Of a stretch of DNA of 36,782 bases, positions 1 through 8,618 are shown in pieces. A program made the position numbers and the translations under genes. The first letter of the stretch is position 1. Every line of letters starts with the position of its first letter. This DNA is from Actinomycetota bacterium (GTDB lineage: Bacteria; Actinomycetota; CADDZG01; WHSQ01): contig JACCXF010000208.1 of the NCBI GenBank assembly GCA_013697295.1, positions 1-36,782 of the forward strand. The letters are read 5' to 3'. The notes beneath the pieces are model-generated. The model searched no databases. It was not told where the DNA came from and saw only the letters and a program-made list of their open reading frames with translations.

Positions 1-325
1 GGATGGGACCGAGCCGGGGGCCGAGGATCTTAATCGATCCCAAGAACGTGTCGAGGAAACCCTTTGCCTCGGGGCTCATCGCGATGCTCTTGCTGTGGGT
101 TAGCCGGCGGTGCGCCTTCACGGCGAAGCGGAACGATTCCGGAGTCATCGAGTTCCACCTGGTGAACGTGCCCTCCGCCTGCAGGCGGTAGAAGGTCGCG
201 TTGACCTCGCAGGCCGTCAGGACCCCCGAGTAATGCTCCAGGAAACGGGATCGCGGGAGTTCTCCCGGATAGAAGAGGGGCTTCCATTCCCGATAGGCCC
301 ACCCGGACGTTCCCAGATACAGCAT
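1..325 (-). CDS. DUF72 family protein, N-terminal part (runs off left edge; absent from ORF track)
   Basis: Manual minus-strand translation from ATG at 325: MLYLGTSGWAYREWKPLFYPGELPRSRFLEHYSGVLTACEVNATFYRLQAEGTFTRWNSMTPESFRFAVKAHRRLTHSK..., which has the DUF72 N-terminal pattern (GTSGW.Y..W...FYP....FL.Y......E.N.TFYR......W...TP..F.FAVK..R.TH). Start overlaps the stop of the next gene (ATGA). Confidence 0.85.
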   Translation of the reverse strand, partial: MLYLGTSGWAYREWKPLFYPGELPRSRFLEHYSGVLTACEVNATFYRLQAEGTFTRWNSMTPESFRFAVKAHRRLTHSKSIAMSPEAKGFLDTFLGSIKILGPRLGPI

Positions 326-1335
326 CAGCGCTTGAACTCGCGCGCTTTGCGCGGCTGGGCGCCGAGCTGTTCGATCAACGGTTGCAGGTCCTGGCCCGGC
401 CCCTGCGCAACAGGCAGGAACAGGTCACCCACCTCTGCGATGCGGTCGAAGATCGTCTCAATCGTGAAGTCGGACGGGTGGATGCCGTCGATCTCGTCCC
501 ACTTCAGCGGCGTCGAAACCGTCGCCCCCGGCTCCGGACGAACCGAGTAGGCGGCCGCGATGTTCGCTCCCTGCCGGTTCATGTTGACGTCCAGGAACAC
601 CTTCCCCGTGCGCTTCTTCGTGTCCCATTCGAGCGTCGTGACCTCGGGCTCCATCTCGTGGATCAGATCCGAGACCGTTCCGACGAATCCTCGGATCTGG
701 TTGTACGGCAGGTGCCCGTCGAGAGGCAGCATGATCTGCATACCGGTCGCGCCCGACGTTTTCGGATATCCGCGCAGCCCGAGCCGGTCGAGCACCGCCT
801 TGATCAAGCCGGCGACGTGCGCCACTTCCGTCCAACCCGCGGGCTCGAACGGGTCGAGGTCGAAGAAGCAATAGGTCGGATGCCCCTGGTCCGTCCCCTT
901 GCCGTGCAGCGGATGGAACTCGATGGCGCCGAGATTGACGATGTAGAGCATGTGTGCGACATCGCACGCGGTCAAGAAGTTGATGGTCCGACCGACGTCC
1001 TCCGACCGCACCGGGATCCGCGGCATCCACTCAGGCGTGTGCGACTGCGCGTTCTTCTCGTAGAAGAACTCGCCGTTGACGCCGTTGGGCATCCTCTTGA
1101 GCGTCAGGGGTCGGTCCTCGAGGTGGGGGATCATCGTGGGGGAGATGTTGAAGTAATAGGTCAGCAGATCGCCCTTGGTGTAGCCCTCGACCGGCCAGTA
1201 GACCTTGTCCAGGTTGGACAGCCGTAGCTCGCGCTCACCGGCGCGCGCATACCAGTGCTCGCCCCTCCTAGCGGTGGGGAGGTCGACCGGGAACCGAACC
1301 GTCGTCACGGTGCTCACCTGGCAAGTCTCTCGCAC
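325..1335 (-). CDS. LigD-type DNA polymerase/primase domain protein (PolDom, stand-alone, NHEJ-like)
   Basis: LSNLDKVYWPVEGYTKGDLLTYYFNISPTMIPHLEDRPLTLKRMPNG..., CFFDLDPFEP (DxD), YPKTSGATGMQIMLPL. No ligase or nuclease domain in the ORF. Start may be an internal GTG. Confidence 0.88.
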   Translation of the reverse strand: MRETCQVSTVTTVRFPVDLPTARRGEHWYARAGERELRLSNLDKVYWPVEGYTKGDLLTYYFNISPTMIPHLEDRPLTLKRMPNGVNGEFFYEKNAQSHTPEWMPRIPVRSEDVGRTINFLTACDVAHMLYIVNLGAIEFHPLHGKGTDQGHPTYCFFDLDPFEPAGWTEVAHVAGLIKAVLDRLGLRGYPKTSGATGMQIMLPLDGHLPYNQIRGFVGTVSDLIHEMEPEVTTLEWDTKKRTGKVFLDVNMNRQGANIAAAYSVRPEPGATVSTPLKWDEIDGIHPSDFTIETIFDRIAEVGDLFLPVAQGPGQDLQPLIEQLGAQPRKAREFKR

Positions 1336-1367
1336 CTTGCGCCGCGAGCGCGCGGGTCCGGAACGCG

Positions 1368-1395
1368 ACGAGGGGCTCCTCCGGGAGCCCCTCGT
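1368..1395 (-). terminator. Perfect 12-bp hairpin with 4-nt loop (ACGAGGGGCTCC-TCCG-GGAGCCCCTCGT)
   Basis: Inverted repeat read directly. It sits between the aquaporin stop (1414) and the PolDom start; no T-tract. Confidence 0.7.
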
Positions 1396-1413
1396 GGATC
1401 ACGTGTTGTCGTG

Positions 1414-2391
1414 CTACGGAGTGCGAGGATCCTCGCGCGGAGCCGTAGCGGTGGTCTCGGCGCCGGCGCTGACGTCGATGATCTCCTCGCCGTGGGTCGC
1501 AGCTCCTGGCGACGGCGCGGGCGCCACCCGCTCCATACCCGAGATGCTTTCGTAGGTGAAGACCGCGGCGGTCGCTCCGACCAGCGGTCCGACCGCGTAC
1601 ACGAGCAGGTCGCCCCAGGGAACCTTGACGCCATCGAACGGAAGTGCGGCGACGTAAGGCCCGAGGGTCCGGGCGAAGTTTGCCGAGCCGCCCGAGATCG
1701 GGCCTGTGGCCAGGAGGCCTGCACCGAGAGCCATCCCGATCACCAAGCCCGACCATCCCTTGGGCGCGCGCCGGTCCACGGCGACGGCCATGATGGCCAT
1801 CATCAGCCCGAAGGTGATCAGCGTTTCGGCGAGTGTCGCCTGCCAGAACTCCACTCCGTCGGCGACGCGAGGGGCTCCGAACAGGATCTGCTGGTCGCCC
1901 ACGATCGCACCGGTCTCGTTGAATATCCCGGCCACGATGAAGGCGCCCGCGATACCTCCGAGCACCTGGGCAAGCATGTACAGGGGCGCCTCAGCGAATG
2001 GGAACCGGCGTGAAACGGCGAGGCCGAAGGTGACCGCGGGATTGAAGTGACCTCCCGAGACTCCGCCGAATGCGTACACGATGAACGCCAGCGTGAATGC
2101 GAACGCGATCGCGACCGGTACGAGGTCGCTCAGCGATACCGAGAGAAGCGCATTGAAGATGGCCAGCTGCTCGGGCACCTGACGAAGCGCGTCCGGAAGC
2201 TGTTCGCTCAGGACGATCGGCCCCCTCAGGTAGGCGGTTGCGGCTCCGGTTCCGATCGCCACCAGAAGAAGGGTGCCGAGGAACTCCGCGCCCAAACGTC
2301 GGGCGAGCGGCGCTTGAACCTCCGCCACCTCCAGGAGGCCCTCCTTTCCCGTTGGTGGGGTCGTGTCGTACGTCTCGGCACTAGTGGCCAT
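1414..2391 (-). CDS. Aquaporin/MIP family channel
   Basis: 325 aa, multi-TM, GGHFNPAVTFGLAVSRRF first NPA box, GGSANFARTLGPYV second box. Strong SD (AAGGAGG) before ATG. Confidence 0.92.
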   Translation of the reverse strand: MATSAETYDTTPPTGKEGLLEVAEVQAPLARRLGAEFLGTLLLVAIGTGAATAYLRGPIVLSEQLPDALRQVPEQLAIFNALLSVSLSDLVPVAIAFAFTLAFIVYAFGGVSGGHFNPAVTFGLAVSRRFPFAEAPLYMLAQVLGGIAGAFIVAGIFNETGAIVGDQQILFGAPRVADGVEFWQATLAETLITFGLMMAIMAVAVDRRAPKGWSGLVIGMALGAGLLATGPISGGSANFARTLGPYVAALPFDGVKVPWGDLLVYAVGPLVGATAAVFTYESISGMERVAPAPSPGAATHGEEIIDVSAGAETTATAPREDPRTP

Positions 2392-2403
2392 CGAGCCTCC
2401 TTG

Positions 2404-4371
2404 TCATTCGTCTGCGTGAAGTGATGCGGCTTTGGTTCTGATGTCATCGAGGATCGGCGCGTTCTGAAGCGTGGTTACATCCCCGAGCTCCCGGCCCTCT
2501 GCAACATCCTTTAGAAGCCGCCGCATAATCTTGCCTGAGCGTGTTTTTGGCAAATCGTCCGTGAAAACGATCGAATGCGGGCGTGCGAGCTTGCCGATCA
2601 CCTTAGCAACGTGGTTCCGGAGCTCTTGCATCAGATCCTCGCCCCCCTCGGACCCGGATTTCGCCGTGACGAAGGCGACGATGGTTTCGCCCTCCTTCGG
2701 GTCGTTGCGGCCCACCACGGCCGCCTCGGCCACAGAGGGGTGATCGACGAGCGCGGATTCGACCTCGTAGGTCGAGATGCGATGCCCGGCTATGTTCATG
2801 ACGTCGTCAACCCGTCCGAGCAGCCAAAAGTAGCCGTCATCGTCGAGCTTGGCGCCATCGCCCGGGAAGTAGATCTCGTCCCCGTAGCGCCCGAAGTAGG
2901 TCTCGCGGTACCGCTGGTCGTCGCCGAAGATCGTCCGGAACATCGACGGCACCGGGCGCTTCAGGACGAGATACCCGCCGCCGTCGGGACCCACCGGTTT
3001 CCCCTGTTCGTCGACCACATCCGCGCTGACGCCGGGGTAGGGAACGGTCGCGGAGCCCGGCTTCAGCGTCGTTACACCGGGCAGCGGCGAGATCATGATC
3101 GCACCGGTCTCGGTCTGCCACCACGTGTCGACCACCGGCGTTCGCCCGCCTCCGATGAACTCCTGGTACCAGATCCAGGCCTCCGGATTGATCGGTTCGC
3201 CGACCGAGCCCAGCAGGCGCAACGAGCTCAGGTCGTGTCTCTGGGGCCACTCCGTTCCCCACTTCATGAACGAGCGGATCGCGGTCGGTGCCGTGTAGAG
3301 GATCGTCGCCTTGTGCTCTTCGATGATCGACCACCAACGGTTCTTCTCGGGCCAGTCCGGAGCGCCCTCGTACAGGATCGATGTGCAGCCGTTCGCGAGG
3401 GGGCCGTAGACGATGTAACTGTGACCGGTCACCCAGCCGATATCGGCGGCGCACCAGTAGACGTCGGTCTCTGGCTTGATGTCGAAGATGTTGAAGTGCG
3501 TGGAGGCGACACCGGTTAGGTATCCGCCCGTCGTATGGACGATGCCCTTGGGTTTTCCGGTCGTGCCGGACGTGTAGAGGATGTAGAGCATGTCCTCGGA
3601 GTCCATCGGCTCCGCCTCGCACTCGCTCGGCGCATCTGAGACGAGGTTCCTGTAGACGAGGTCGCGTCCCTCGACCATGTTCACGTCATCCTTGGTGCGC
3701 TGCACGACCACGACCTTCTCGATCGACGGGCAGTCGCGCAGAGCCTCGTCCGCGTTCTCCTTGAGCGGAACCGTCTGCCCACGTCGGTAGCTGCCATCTG
3801 CGGTGATGAGCACCTTGCACTCTGCATCGTTGATCCTGTCCCGGAGACTCTCGGCCGAGAAGCCACCGAAGACCACCGAGTGAGCGGCCCCGATCCGGGC
3901 ACAGGCGAGCATCGCGGCAGGGAGCTCCGGGACCATGGGTAGATAGATGGCGACGCGGTCGCCTTTGGTAACCCCGAGATCCTTGAGAGCGTTCGCGAGC
4001 CTCGAGACTTCTTCGTGCAGCTCCCGGTAGGTGACCGCGCGGCGGTCCCCGGGCTCACCCACCCAGTGATAGGCGACGCGATCGCCATGCTCGTCGAGGT
4101 GACGATCGAGACAGTTGTACGACGCGTTGAGTTGTCCGCCCACGAACCACGTGTGATGAGGAGGATCCAGCTCGCTCACGGTGTCCCACTTCTTGAACCA
4201 GTGGAGGCGTTCGGCCTGGGACGCCCACCACGCGTCCGGATCCGATGAGGCCTGTTCGTAGACGGAAGGGTCCTTGAGGTTCGCCTGTTGCGTGAACTCC
4301 TCAGAGGGCGCGAACGTGCGACGTTCCTGAAGCAGGGCTTCGATGGTTCGCTCGACTTCCTCCTCGACCAC
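2404..4371 (-). CDS. acsA: Acetyl-CoA synthetase
   Basis: 655 aa; YTSGTTGKPKGIVHTTGGYL, VYWCAADIGWVTGHSYIVYGPL, WWQTETGAIMISPLPG, C-terminal PKTRSGKIMRRLL. GTG start. Confidence 0.96.
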   Translation of the reverse strand: MVEEEVERTIEALLQERRTFAPSEEFTQQANLKDPSVYEQASSDPDAWWASQAERLHWFKKWDTVSELDPPHHTWFVGGQLNASYNCLDRHLDEHGDRVAYHWVGEPGDRRAVTYRELHEEVSRLANALKDLGVTKGDRVAIYLPMVPELPAAMLACARIGAAHSVVFGGFSAESLRDRINDAECKVLITADGSYRRGQTVPLKENADEALRDCPSIEKVVVVQRTKDDVNMVEGRDLVYRNLVSDAPSECEAEPMDSEDMLYILYTSGTTGKPKGIVHTTGGYLTGVASTHFNIFDIKPETDVYWCAADIGWVTGHSYIVYGPLANGCTSILYEGAPDWPEKNRWWSIIEEHKATILYTAPTAIRSFMKWGTEWPQRHDLSSLRLLGSVGEPINPEAWIWYQEFIGGGRTPVVDTWWQTETGAIMISPLPGVTTLKPGSATVPYPGVSADVVDEQGKPVGPDGGGYLVLKRPVPSMFRTIFGDDQRYRETYFGRYGDEIYFPGDGAKLDDDGYFWLLGRVDDVMNIAGHRISTYEVESALVDHPSVAEAAVVGRNDPKEGETIVAFVTAKSGSEGGEDLMQELRNHVAKVIGKLARPHSIVFTDDLPKTRSGKIMRRLLKDVAEGRELGDVTTLQNAPILDDIRTKAASLHADE

Positions 4372-4411
4372 GACATCCCCTCCCAGGCGCCCGAGCGTTT
4401 GAACGACGAGG

Positions 4412-4912
4412 TTAACGCTCCCGGCTGAGGGGCTCCGAACCGTGGGCGGTGTCGCCGGCGAGCGTCTGGAGCGCGTGCGGGAGGATCGGAAGGAGCGCTT
4501 CCAGCCCCTCGGCCACGGCTTTCGGGCTGCCGGGAAGGTTTACGATCAAGCTCGAGCCCGCGGCACCGGCAATCGCTCTGGACAACGCTGCGTGAGGGGT
4601 GTTCTGTATGCCGGCGTGGAGCATCGCGAAGACGAGGCCCGGCGCCACCCTCTCGATCACCGCCGAGGTCGCCTCGGGAGTCACGTCCCGGGGGCCGAAG
4701 CCGGTCCCGCCGGTCGTCACGATCAACGAGAGTCCCGCGTCTACGTACGCGCGGAGGAGCGCTTCGATCTCGGGCCGCTCGTCTGGGACGACCGCTCGCC
4801 GGAGCGTTGCGAAGCCCAACCCCGCCAGAAGGACCTCGGCGACATCCCCGGACTCGTCGGCACGCGCTCCGGCGGCCACACCGTCGCTGACGGTCAGGAT
4901 CGCAGCGATCAT
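4412..4912 (-). CDS. MoaB/Mog-type molybdenum cofactor biosynthesis protein
   Basis: [22 protein letters not shown]...[19 protein letters not shown]...[12 protein letters not shown]. The ORF extends to 5056, but that extension is repetitive low-similarity sequence; ATG at 4912 preferred. Confidence 0.9.
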   Translation of the reverse strand: MIAAILTVSDGVAAGARADESGDVAEVLLAGLGFATLRRAVVPDERPEIEALLRAYVDAGLSLIVTTGGTGFGPRDVTPEATSAVIERVAPGLVFAMLHAGIQNTPHAALSRAIAGAAGSSLIVNLPGSPKAVAEGLEALLPILPHALQTLAGDTAHGSEPLSRER

Positions 4913-4940
4913 CTCGGTCGTAGGGCCCGGCACGGGTCGC

Positions 4941-5000
4941 TCACCAACCCCTCTCGAGTCACCAACCCCTCTCGAGTCGCTCACCAACCCCTCCCGCTCG
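4941..5000. repeat. Short tandem repeat: 18-bp unit TCACCAACCCCTCTCGAG x2 plus a diverged third copy
   Basis: 4941-4958 and 4959-4976 are identical; TCACCAACCCCTCCCGCTCGG at 4981-5001 is a third, degenerate copy. Confidence 0.9.
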
Positions 5001-5098
5001 GCGAGGGCATCGACGGAAGGTTCCCGCCGATCGAGATCTCGACTATCGCGGCGCAACCCACCAGGTTCACTCCGAGCTCGGAGACTGAGATCGCTTGG

Positions 5099-5893
5099 TC
5101 ACGTCAACAGACCCCTCAGAGCGCCACCGTCCACGACGACGGTATTCCCGGTCATGTACGAGGCGCGCTCCGAAGCGACGAAGGCGACCACGTCCCCGAA
5201 CTCGGCGGGGTCGCCATAGCGACCGAGCGGGATGCTGCTTCGACTGGTTTCGGCGACTTCCTCCGCCGTCAGGCCACTGTTTTCGGCGGCGAGGCGATCC
5301 AGCGCGGCCACGCGATCGGTCTGGATCCGACCGGGTGCGACGCAGACCACCCGGATGCCCCGCGGCCCCAGCTCTTTCGACAATGTCTTCGCCAGGCCGA
5401 CCACGGCTGGACGCATCATGTTCGACAACAACAGGTTGGCGATGGGCTCCTTGACGGAGCCGGACGTGATGAAGATCATCGCCCCGCCGTGGCGCTCCTG
5501 CATCGAGTCGGTGGCGACCTTCGCTAGGCGCCAGGCGGATGCGGTCGTGAGATCGAACGCCGCCCGGAGTTGATCCTCGCCCAGGCCCGCGAACGTGCCG
5601 GGGGCCGGACCACCCGCGTTCGCGACGCAGATGTCGATACCGCCAAGCTCGCGGCTCACCGCTCGCCCCACCTTTTCGATCGCAGGCGGATCCGTCACGT
5701 CGAGCTCGAGTGGCAGGCACCTGGAGCCCGTTTCTCGTTCGATGTCGGCGGCGTGCCGCCTGAGGTCCTCGAAGCGCCGCGCGGAGATCGCGACCGTGGT
5801 GCCTTCGCGCGCCAGAGACCACGCACTCGCGAGACCGAGTCCGGAGGAGGCCCCCACCACCCACGCGATCTTGTCGTCCAGACCTAGGTCCAT
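5099..5893 (-). CDS. SDR family oxidoreductase
   Basis: MDLGLDDKIAWVVGASSGLGLASAWSLAREG, DICVANAGG, C-terminal MTGNTVVVDGGALRG. Catalytic region ITSGSVKEPIANLLLSNMMRPAVVGLAKTL has no YxxxK at the usual spacing. ORF extends to 6058, but ATG at 5893 with SD preferred. Confidence 0.9.
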   Translation of the reverse strand: MDLGLDDKIAWVVGASSGLGLASAWSLAREGTTVAISARRFEDLRRHAADIERETGSRCLPLELDVTDPPAIEKVGRAVSRELGGIDICVANAGGPAPGTFAGLGEDQLRAAFDLTTASAWRLAKVATDSMQERHGGAMIFITSGSVKEPIANLLLSNMMRPAVVGLAKTLSKELGPRGIRVVCVAPGRIQTDRVAALDRLAAENSGLTAEEVAETSRSSIPLGRYGDPAEFGDVVAFVASERASYMTGNTVVVDGGALRGLLT

Positions 5894-5900
5894 GACACCT

Positions 5901-6338
5901 CTAGTGTTCGGCCCCCACCCACGAGGAGCCGTCGGCGTAGTGCTCCTTCTTCCAGATCGGAACGCCGGCTTTGATCGTGTCGATGAGCCACCGGCACGAC
6001 TCGAGTGCGTCCCCGCGATGAGGCGCTGAGGTGACCACCACCACCGTTGGCTCCCCAAGATCGCACGCGCCGGACCGGTGCACGGCGATCACCTTCTTCA
6101 GGTCCCACTTTTCCGCCGCTTCGTTGGCGATCTCTCGTATCCGCGCCAGGGCGAGTGTGGGATGAGCTTCGTACTCGAGTCCCACGACGTTCTTCGCGTC
6201 GTTCTCGGGAACGGCCGCGGTTTGGCGAACGGTCCCGATGAATGCCGCCACCGCTCCGGACTCCGGGGAGCTTCCCGACCCCAGAGCCGCAGTTACATCG
6301 AGCGCACCTTCGCTGATGTGCGCGTCGATCTCGGCCAT
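5901..6338 (-). CDS. moaE: Molybdopterin synthase catalytic subunit MoaE
   Basis: GAVAAFIGTVRQ...LEYEAHPTLA...AVHRSGACDLGEPTVVVVTSAPHRGDALESCRWLIDTIKAGVPIWKKEHYADGSSWV. True start MAEIDAH at 6338. Confidence 0.93.
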   Translation of the reverse strand: MAEIDAHISEGALDVTAALGSGSSPESGAVAAFIGTVRQTAAVPENDAKNVVGLEYEAHPTLALARIREIANEAAEKWDLKKVIAVHRSGACDLGEPTVVVVTSAPHRGDALESCRWLIDTIKAGVPIWKKEHYADGSSWVGAEH

Positions 6339-6346
6339 GCCGCGGG

Positions 6347-7426
6347 TCAGCCGCCGATCATCGACATCGAGCGCGCGGGCTTGACGAAGTCGTCCTCGCC
6401 GATCCTGTGGCCCGACCACTTCGCCGCGACGCACGTCTGGGCCAGTGCGGCGAGGTCCGCGTCGTTCGCTCCGGCGCGCAGGGGGCCGCGCAGATCGGTT
6501 TCCTCGAGAGAGAAGAGGCAGGCGCGCAGTTGCCCATCGGCCGTGAGACGCAGACGATTGCACGAGGCGCAGAATGGCTGCGTCACGGATGGGATGACGC
6601 CCACTCGGCCGGGCGCCCCGTCCGCGAAACGGAATGGGGTCACGGGCTCCGGCTCGTCGTCCGTGTCCGCCACCAACGGGTAGGCGCGGGCGATCCGTTC
6701 GATGATCTCGGCCCCCGGCACCACGCCGTCGGCGGACCATTCGTCCTGCGCATCGAGTGGCATGTACTCGATGAACCTGATGTCGTAACCCGTGGAACGG
6801 GCGAGCTCGGCGAACTGCACTACCTCGTCTTCGTTCTTGTTCCGGATCACGACCGTATTGATCTTGATCGGTGTCAAGCCTTCGTCGCTTGCGACGCGCA
6901 GTCCGTGCATCACTTCATCGAGCGCATCCCGTAGCGTCATGTCGGCGAAGCGATGTTTGAGCAGCGAGTCGCACGACACGGTGACCCTGTCGAGCCCGGC
7001 GCCGGCCAGTGAGGCGGCCTCTTTCGCGAGCAGGAATCCGTTCGTCGTCATCGAGATGTCCAGCTTGTGGTCGACGTCCCGTAACTTGCGGACCAGATGG
7101 TGGACGTCGCGTCGCACGAGCGGCTCGCCCCCGGTGACCTTGATGGAACGCACGCCAAGGTCGACGAGGATCCCCGTGAGCCGTTCGATCTCCTCGAATG
7201 TGAGTAGCGCCTCGCGCGGCATCCAGGGCAACCCCTCCGGGGGCATGCAGTAGCGACAGCGGAAGTTACAGCGATCCGTCACGGAGATGCGGAGGTCGGT
7301 CGCGACCCGCCCGAAGTCGTCGATCAGAGAGGCGGCCGTCCCCTCAGATGCCGTGGCGTGAATGTCGTCGTCCATGCCCTTCATCCTCTCACGGCCTCTG
7401 CCGGTAGAGGCGGGCGTGCGCGCCAT
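6347..7426 (-). CDS. moaA: GTP 3',8-cyclase MoaA (radical SAM)
   Basis: DLRISVTDRCNFRCRYCMPPEG (CxxxCxxC), IKVTGGEPLVRRD, C-terminal CASCNRLRLTADGQLRACLFS, terminal GG. Start may be MKGMDDD or MDDD further in. Confidence 0.96.
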   Translation of the reverse strand: MARTPASTGRGRERMKGMDDDIHATASEGTAASLIDDFGRVATDLRISVTDRCNFRCRYCMPPEGLPWMPREALLTFEEIERLTGILVDLGVRSIKVTGGEPLVRRDVHHLVRKLRDVDHKLDISMTTNGFLLAKEAASLAGAGLDRVTVSCDSLLKHRFADMTLRDALDEVMHGLRVASDEGLTPIKINTVVIRNKNEDEVVQFAELARSTGYDIRFIEYMPLDAQDEWSADGVVPGAEIIERIARAYPLVADTDDEPEPVTPFRFADGAPGRVGVIPSVTQPFCASCNRLRLTADGQLRACLFSLEETDLRGPLRAGANDADLAALAQTCVAAKWSGHRIGEDDFVKPARSMSMIGG

Positions 7427-7448
7427 CGACCGGGCGGTCCGATGGCGC

Positions 7449-7454
7449 TATCCT
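7449..7454 (+). promoter_or_regulatory. -10-like TATCCT, 6 nt before GTG of the epimerase (leaderless-type)
   Basis: TANNNT-N6-start spacing. Confidence 0.55.
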
Positions 7455-7460
7455 GCCGCC

Positions 7461-8618
7461 GTGAAGGTTCTGATCCTCGGAGGCGACGGCTACCTCGGGT
7501 GGCCCACGGCGATGCATCTCGCTCAGGCGGGGCACGACGTCGCGGTCGCCGACAACCTCTTGCGACGCAACATGGCCACCGAGCTCGGAACCAACTCCCT
7601 GACGCCGATCCAGCCCCTCCAAGATCGAGTGACGGTGTTCAAAGAGCTGACCGGGAACGAGGTCCGTCCGTTCTTCGGCGATCTGATCGACGCGCAGTTC
7701 GTCGACGAGGTTTTCTCCGAGGTCCGACCCGACTCCGTCATCCATTACGGCGAGCAGCCCAGCGCCCCGTACTCGATGATCGACCGCAGGCATGCCGTTG
7801 CGACCCAAAGGAACAACGTCGAGGGCAACCTGAACGTCCTCTACGCGATGCGCGATCTAACCCCGCAGGCCCACCTCGTGAAGCTAGGAACGATGGGCGA
7901 GTACGGCACCCCGAACATCGACATCGAAGAAGGTTTCATCGAGATCGAGCACAAGGGGCGGAAGGACACGCTTCCGTTCCCGAAGCTCCCGGGATCGATG
8001 TATCACCTATCGAAGGTCCATGACTCCCACAACATCCACTTCGCGTGTCGTATATGGGGCCTCGCTGCCACCGACCTGAATCAAGGCGTGGTCTACGGCA
8101 TCCGGACTGAAGAGACGGCGCTCGACGAGCGCGTCTGCACGCGCTTCGACTACGACGAGGTCTTCGGCACGGTTCTGAATCGGTTCTGCGTCCAGGCGGT
8201 GGTCGGGCATCCCCTGACGGTCTACGGGAAGGGCGGTCAGACCAGAGGCTTCCTCAACATCATCGACACCCTCCAGTGCGTGCGCCTGGCGGTCGAGAAT
8301 CCTGCCGCAGGCGGGGAGTTCCGCGTGTTCAATCAGTTCACCGAACAGTTCTCGGTCAATGAGCTCGCGGAGATCGTTCGGCGCGTGGGCGGGGGTATGG
8401 GGATCAACGTGAGTGTCGAGTCGGTCCCGGGCCCCCGCATCGAGGCCGAGGAGCACTACTACAACGCGGCTCACACGAAGCTGGTCGAGCTGGGGCTTCA
8501 CGCTCACCCGCTCACGGATGACGTGGTGATCCGCATGATCGAGACCGTCGCGCGCTACAAGGATCGCATCCTCGTCGGGCCGATAGCGCCGAAGACTCGC
8601 TGGGACCCGCGCTCCTAG
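7461..8618 (+). CDS. NAD-dependent epimerase resembling UDP-sulfoquinovose synthase (SQD1/SqdB)
   Basis: VKVLILGGDGYLGWPTAMHLAQAGHDVAVADNLLRR, GEQPSAPYSMIDR, VKLGTMGEYGTPNIDIEEGFIEIEHKGRKDTLPFPKLPGSMYHLSKVHDSHNIHFACRIWGLAATDLNQGVVYG, YGKGGQTRGFLNI. GTG start 6 nt after TATCCT. Confidence 0.88.
   Translation: MKVLILGGDGYLGWPTAMHLAQAGHDVAVADNLLRRNMATELGTNSLTPIQPLQDRVTVFKELTGNEVRPFFGDLIDAQFVDEVFSEVRPDSVIHYGEQPSAPYSMIDRRHAVATQRNNVEGNLNVLYAMRDLTPQAHLVKLGTMGEYGTPNIDIEEGFIEIEHKGRKDTLPFPKLPGSMYHLSKVHDSHNIHFACRIWGLAATDLNQGVVYGIRTEETALDERVCTRFDYDEVFGTVLNRFCVQAVVGHPLTVYGKGGQTRGFLNIIDTLQCVRLAVENPAAGGEFRVFNQFTEQFSVNELAEIVRRVGGGMGINVSVESVPGPRIEAEEHYYNAAHTKLVELGLHAHPLTDDVVIRMIETVARYKDRILVGPIAPKTRWDPRS

Noticed and set aside
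382-1227. 281-aa plus-strand ORF opposite the PolDom gene
   Set aside because: Antisense shadow of a well-supported gene.
1255-2013. 252-aa plus-strand ORF opposite the aquaporin
   Set aside because: Antisense shadow ORF, no domain signal.
4442-5527. 361-aa plus-strand ORF opposite moaB and the SDR
   Set aside because: Spans two supported minus-strand genes and their repeats; no motif.
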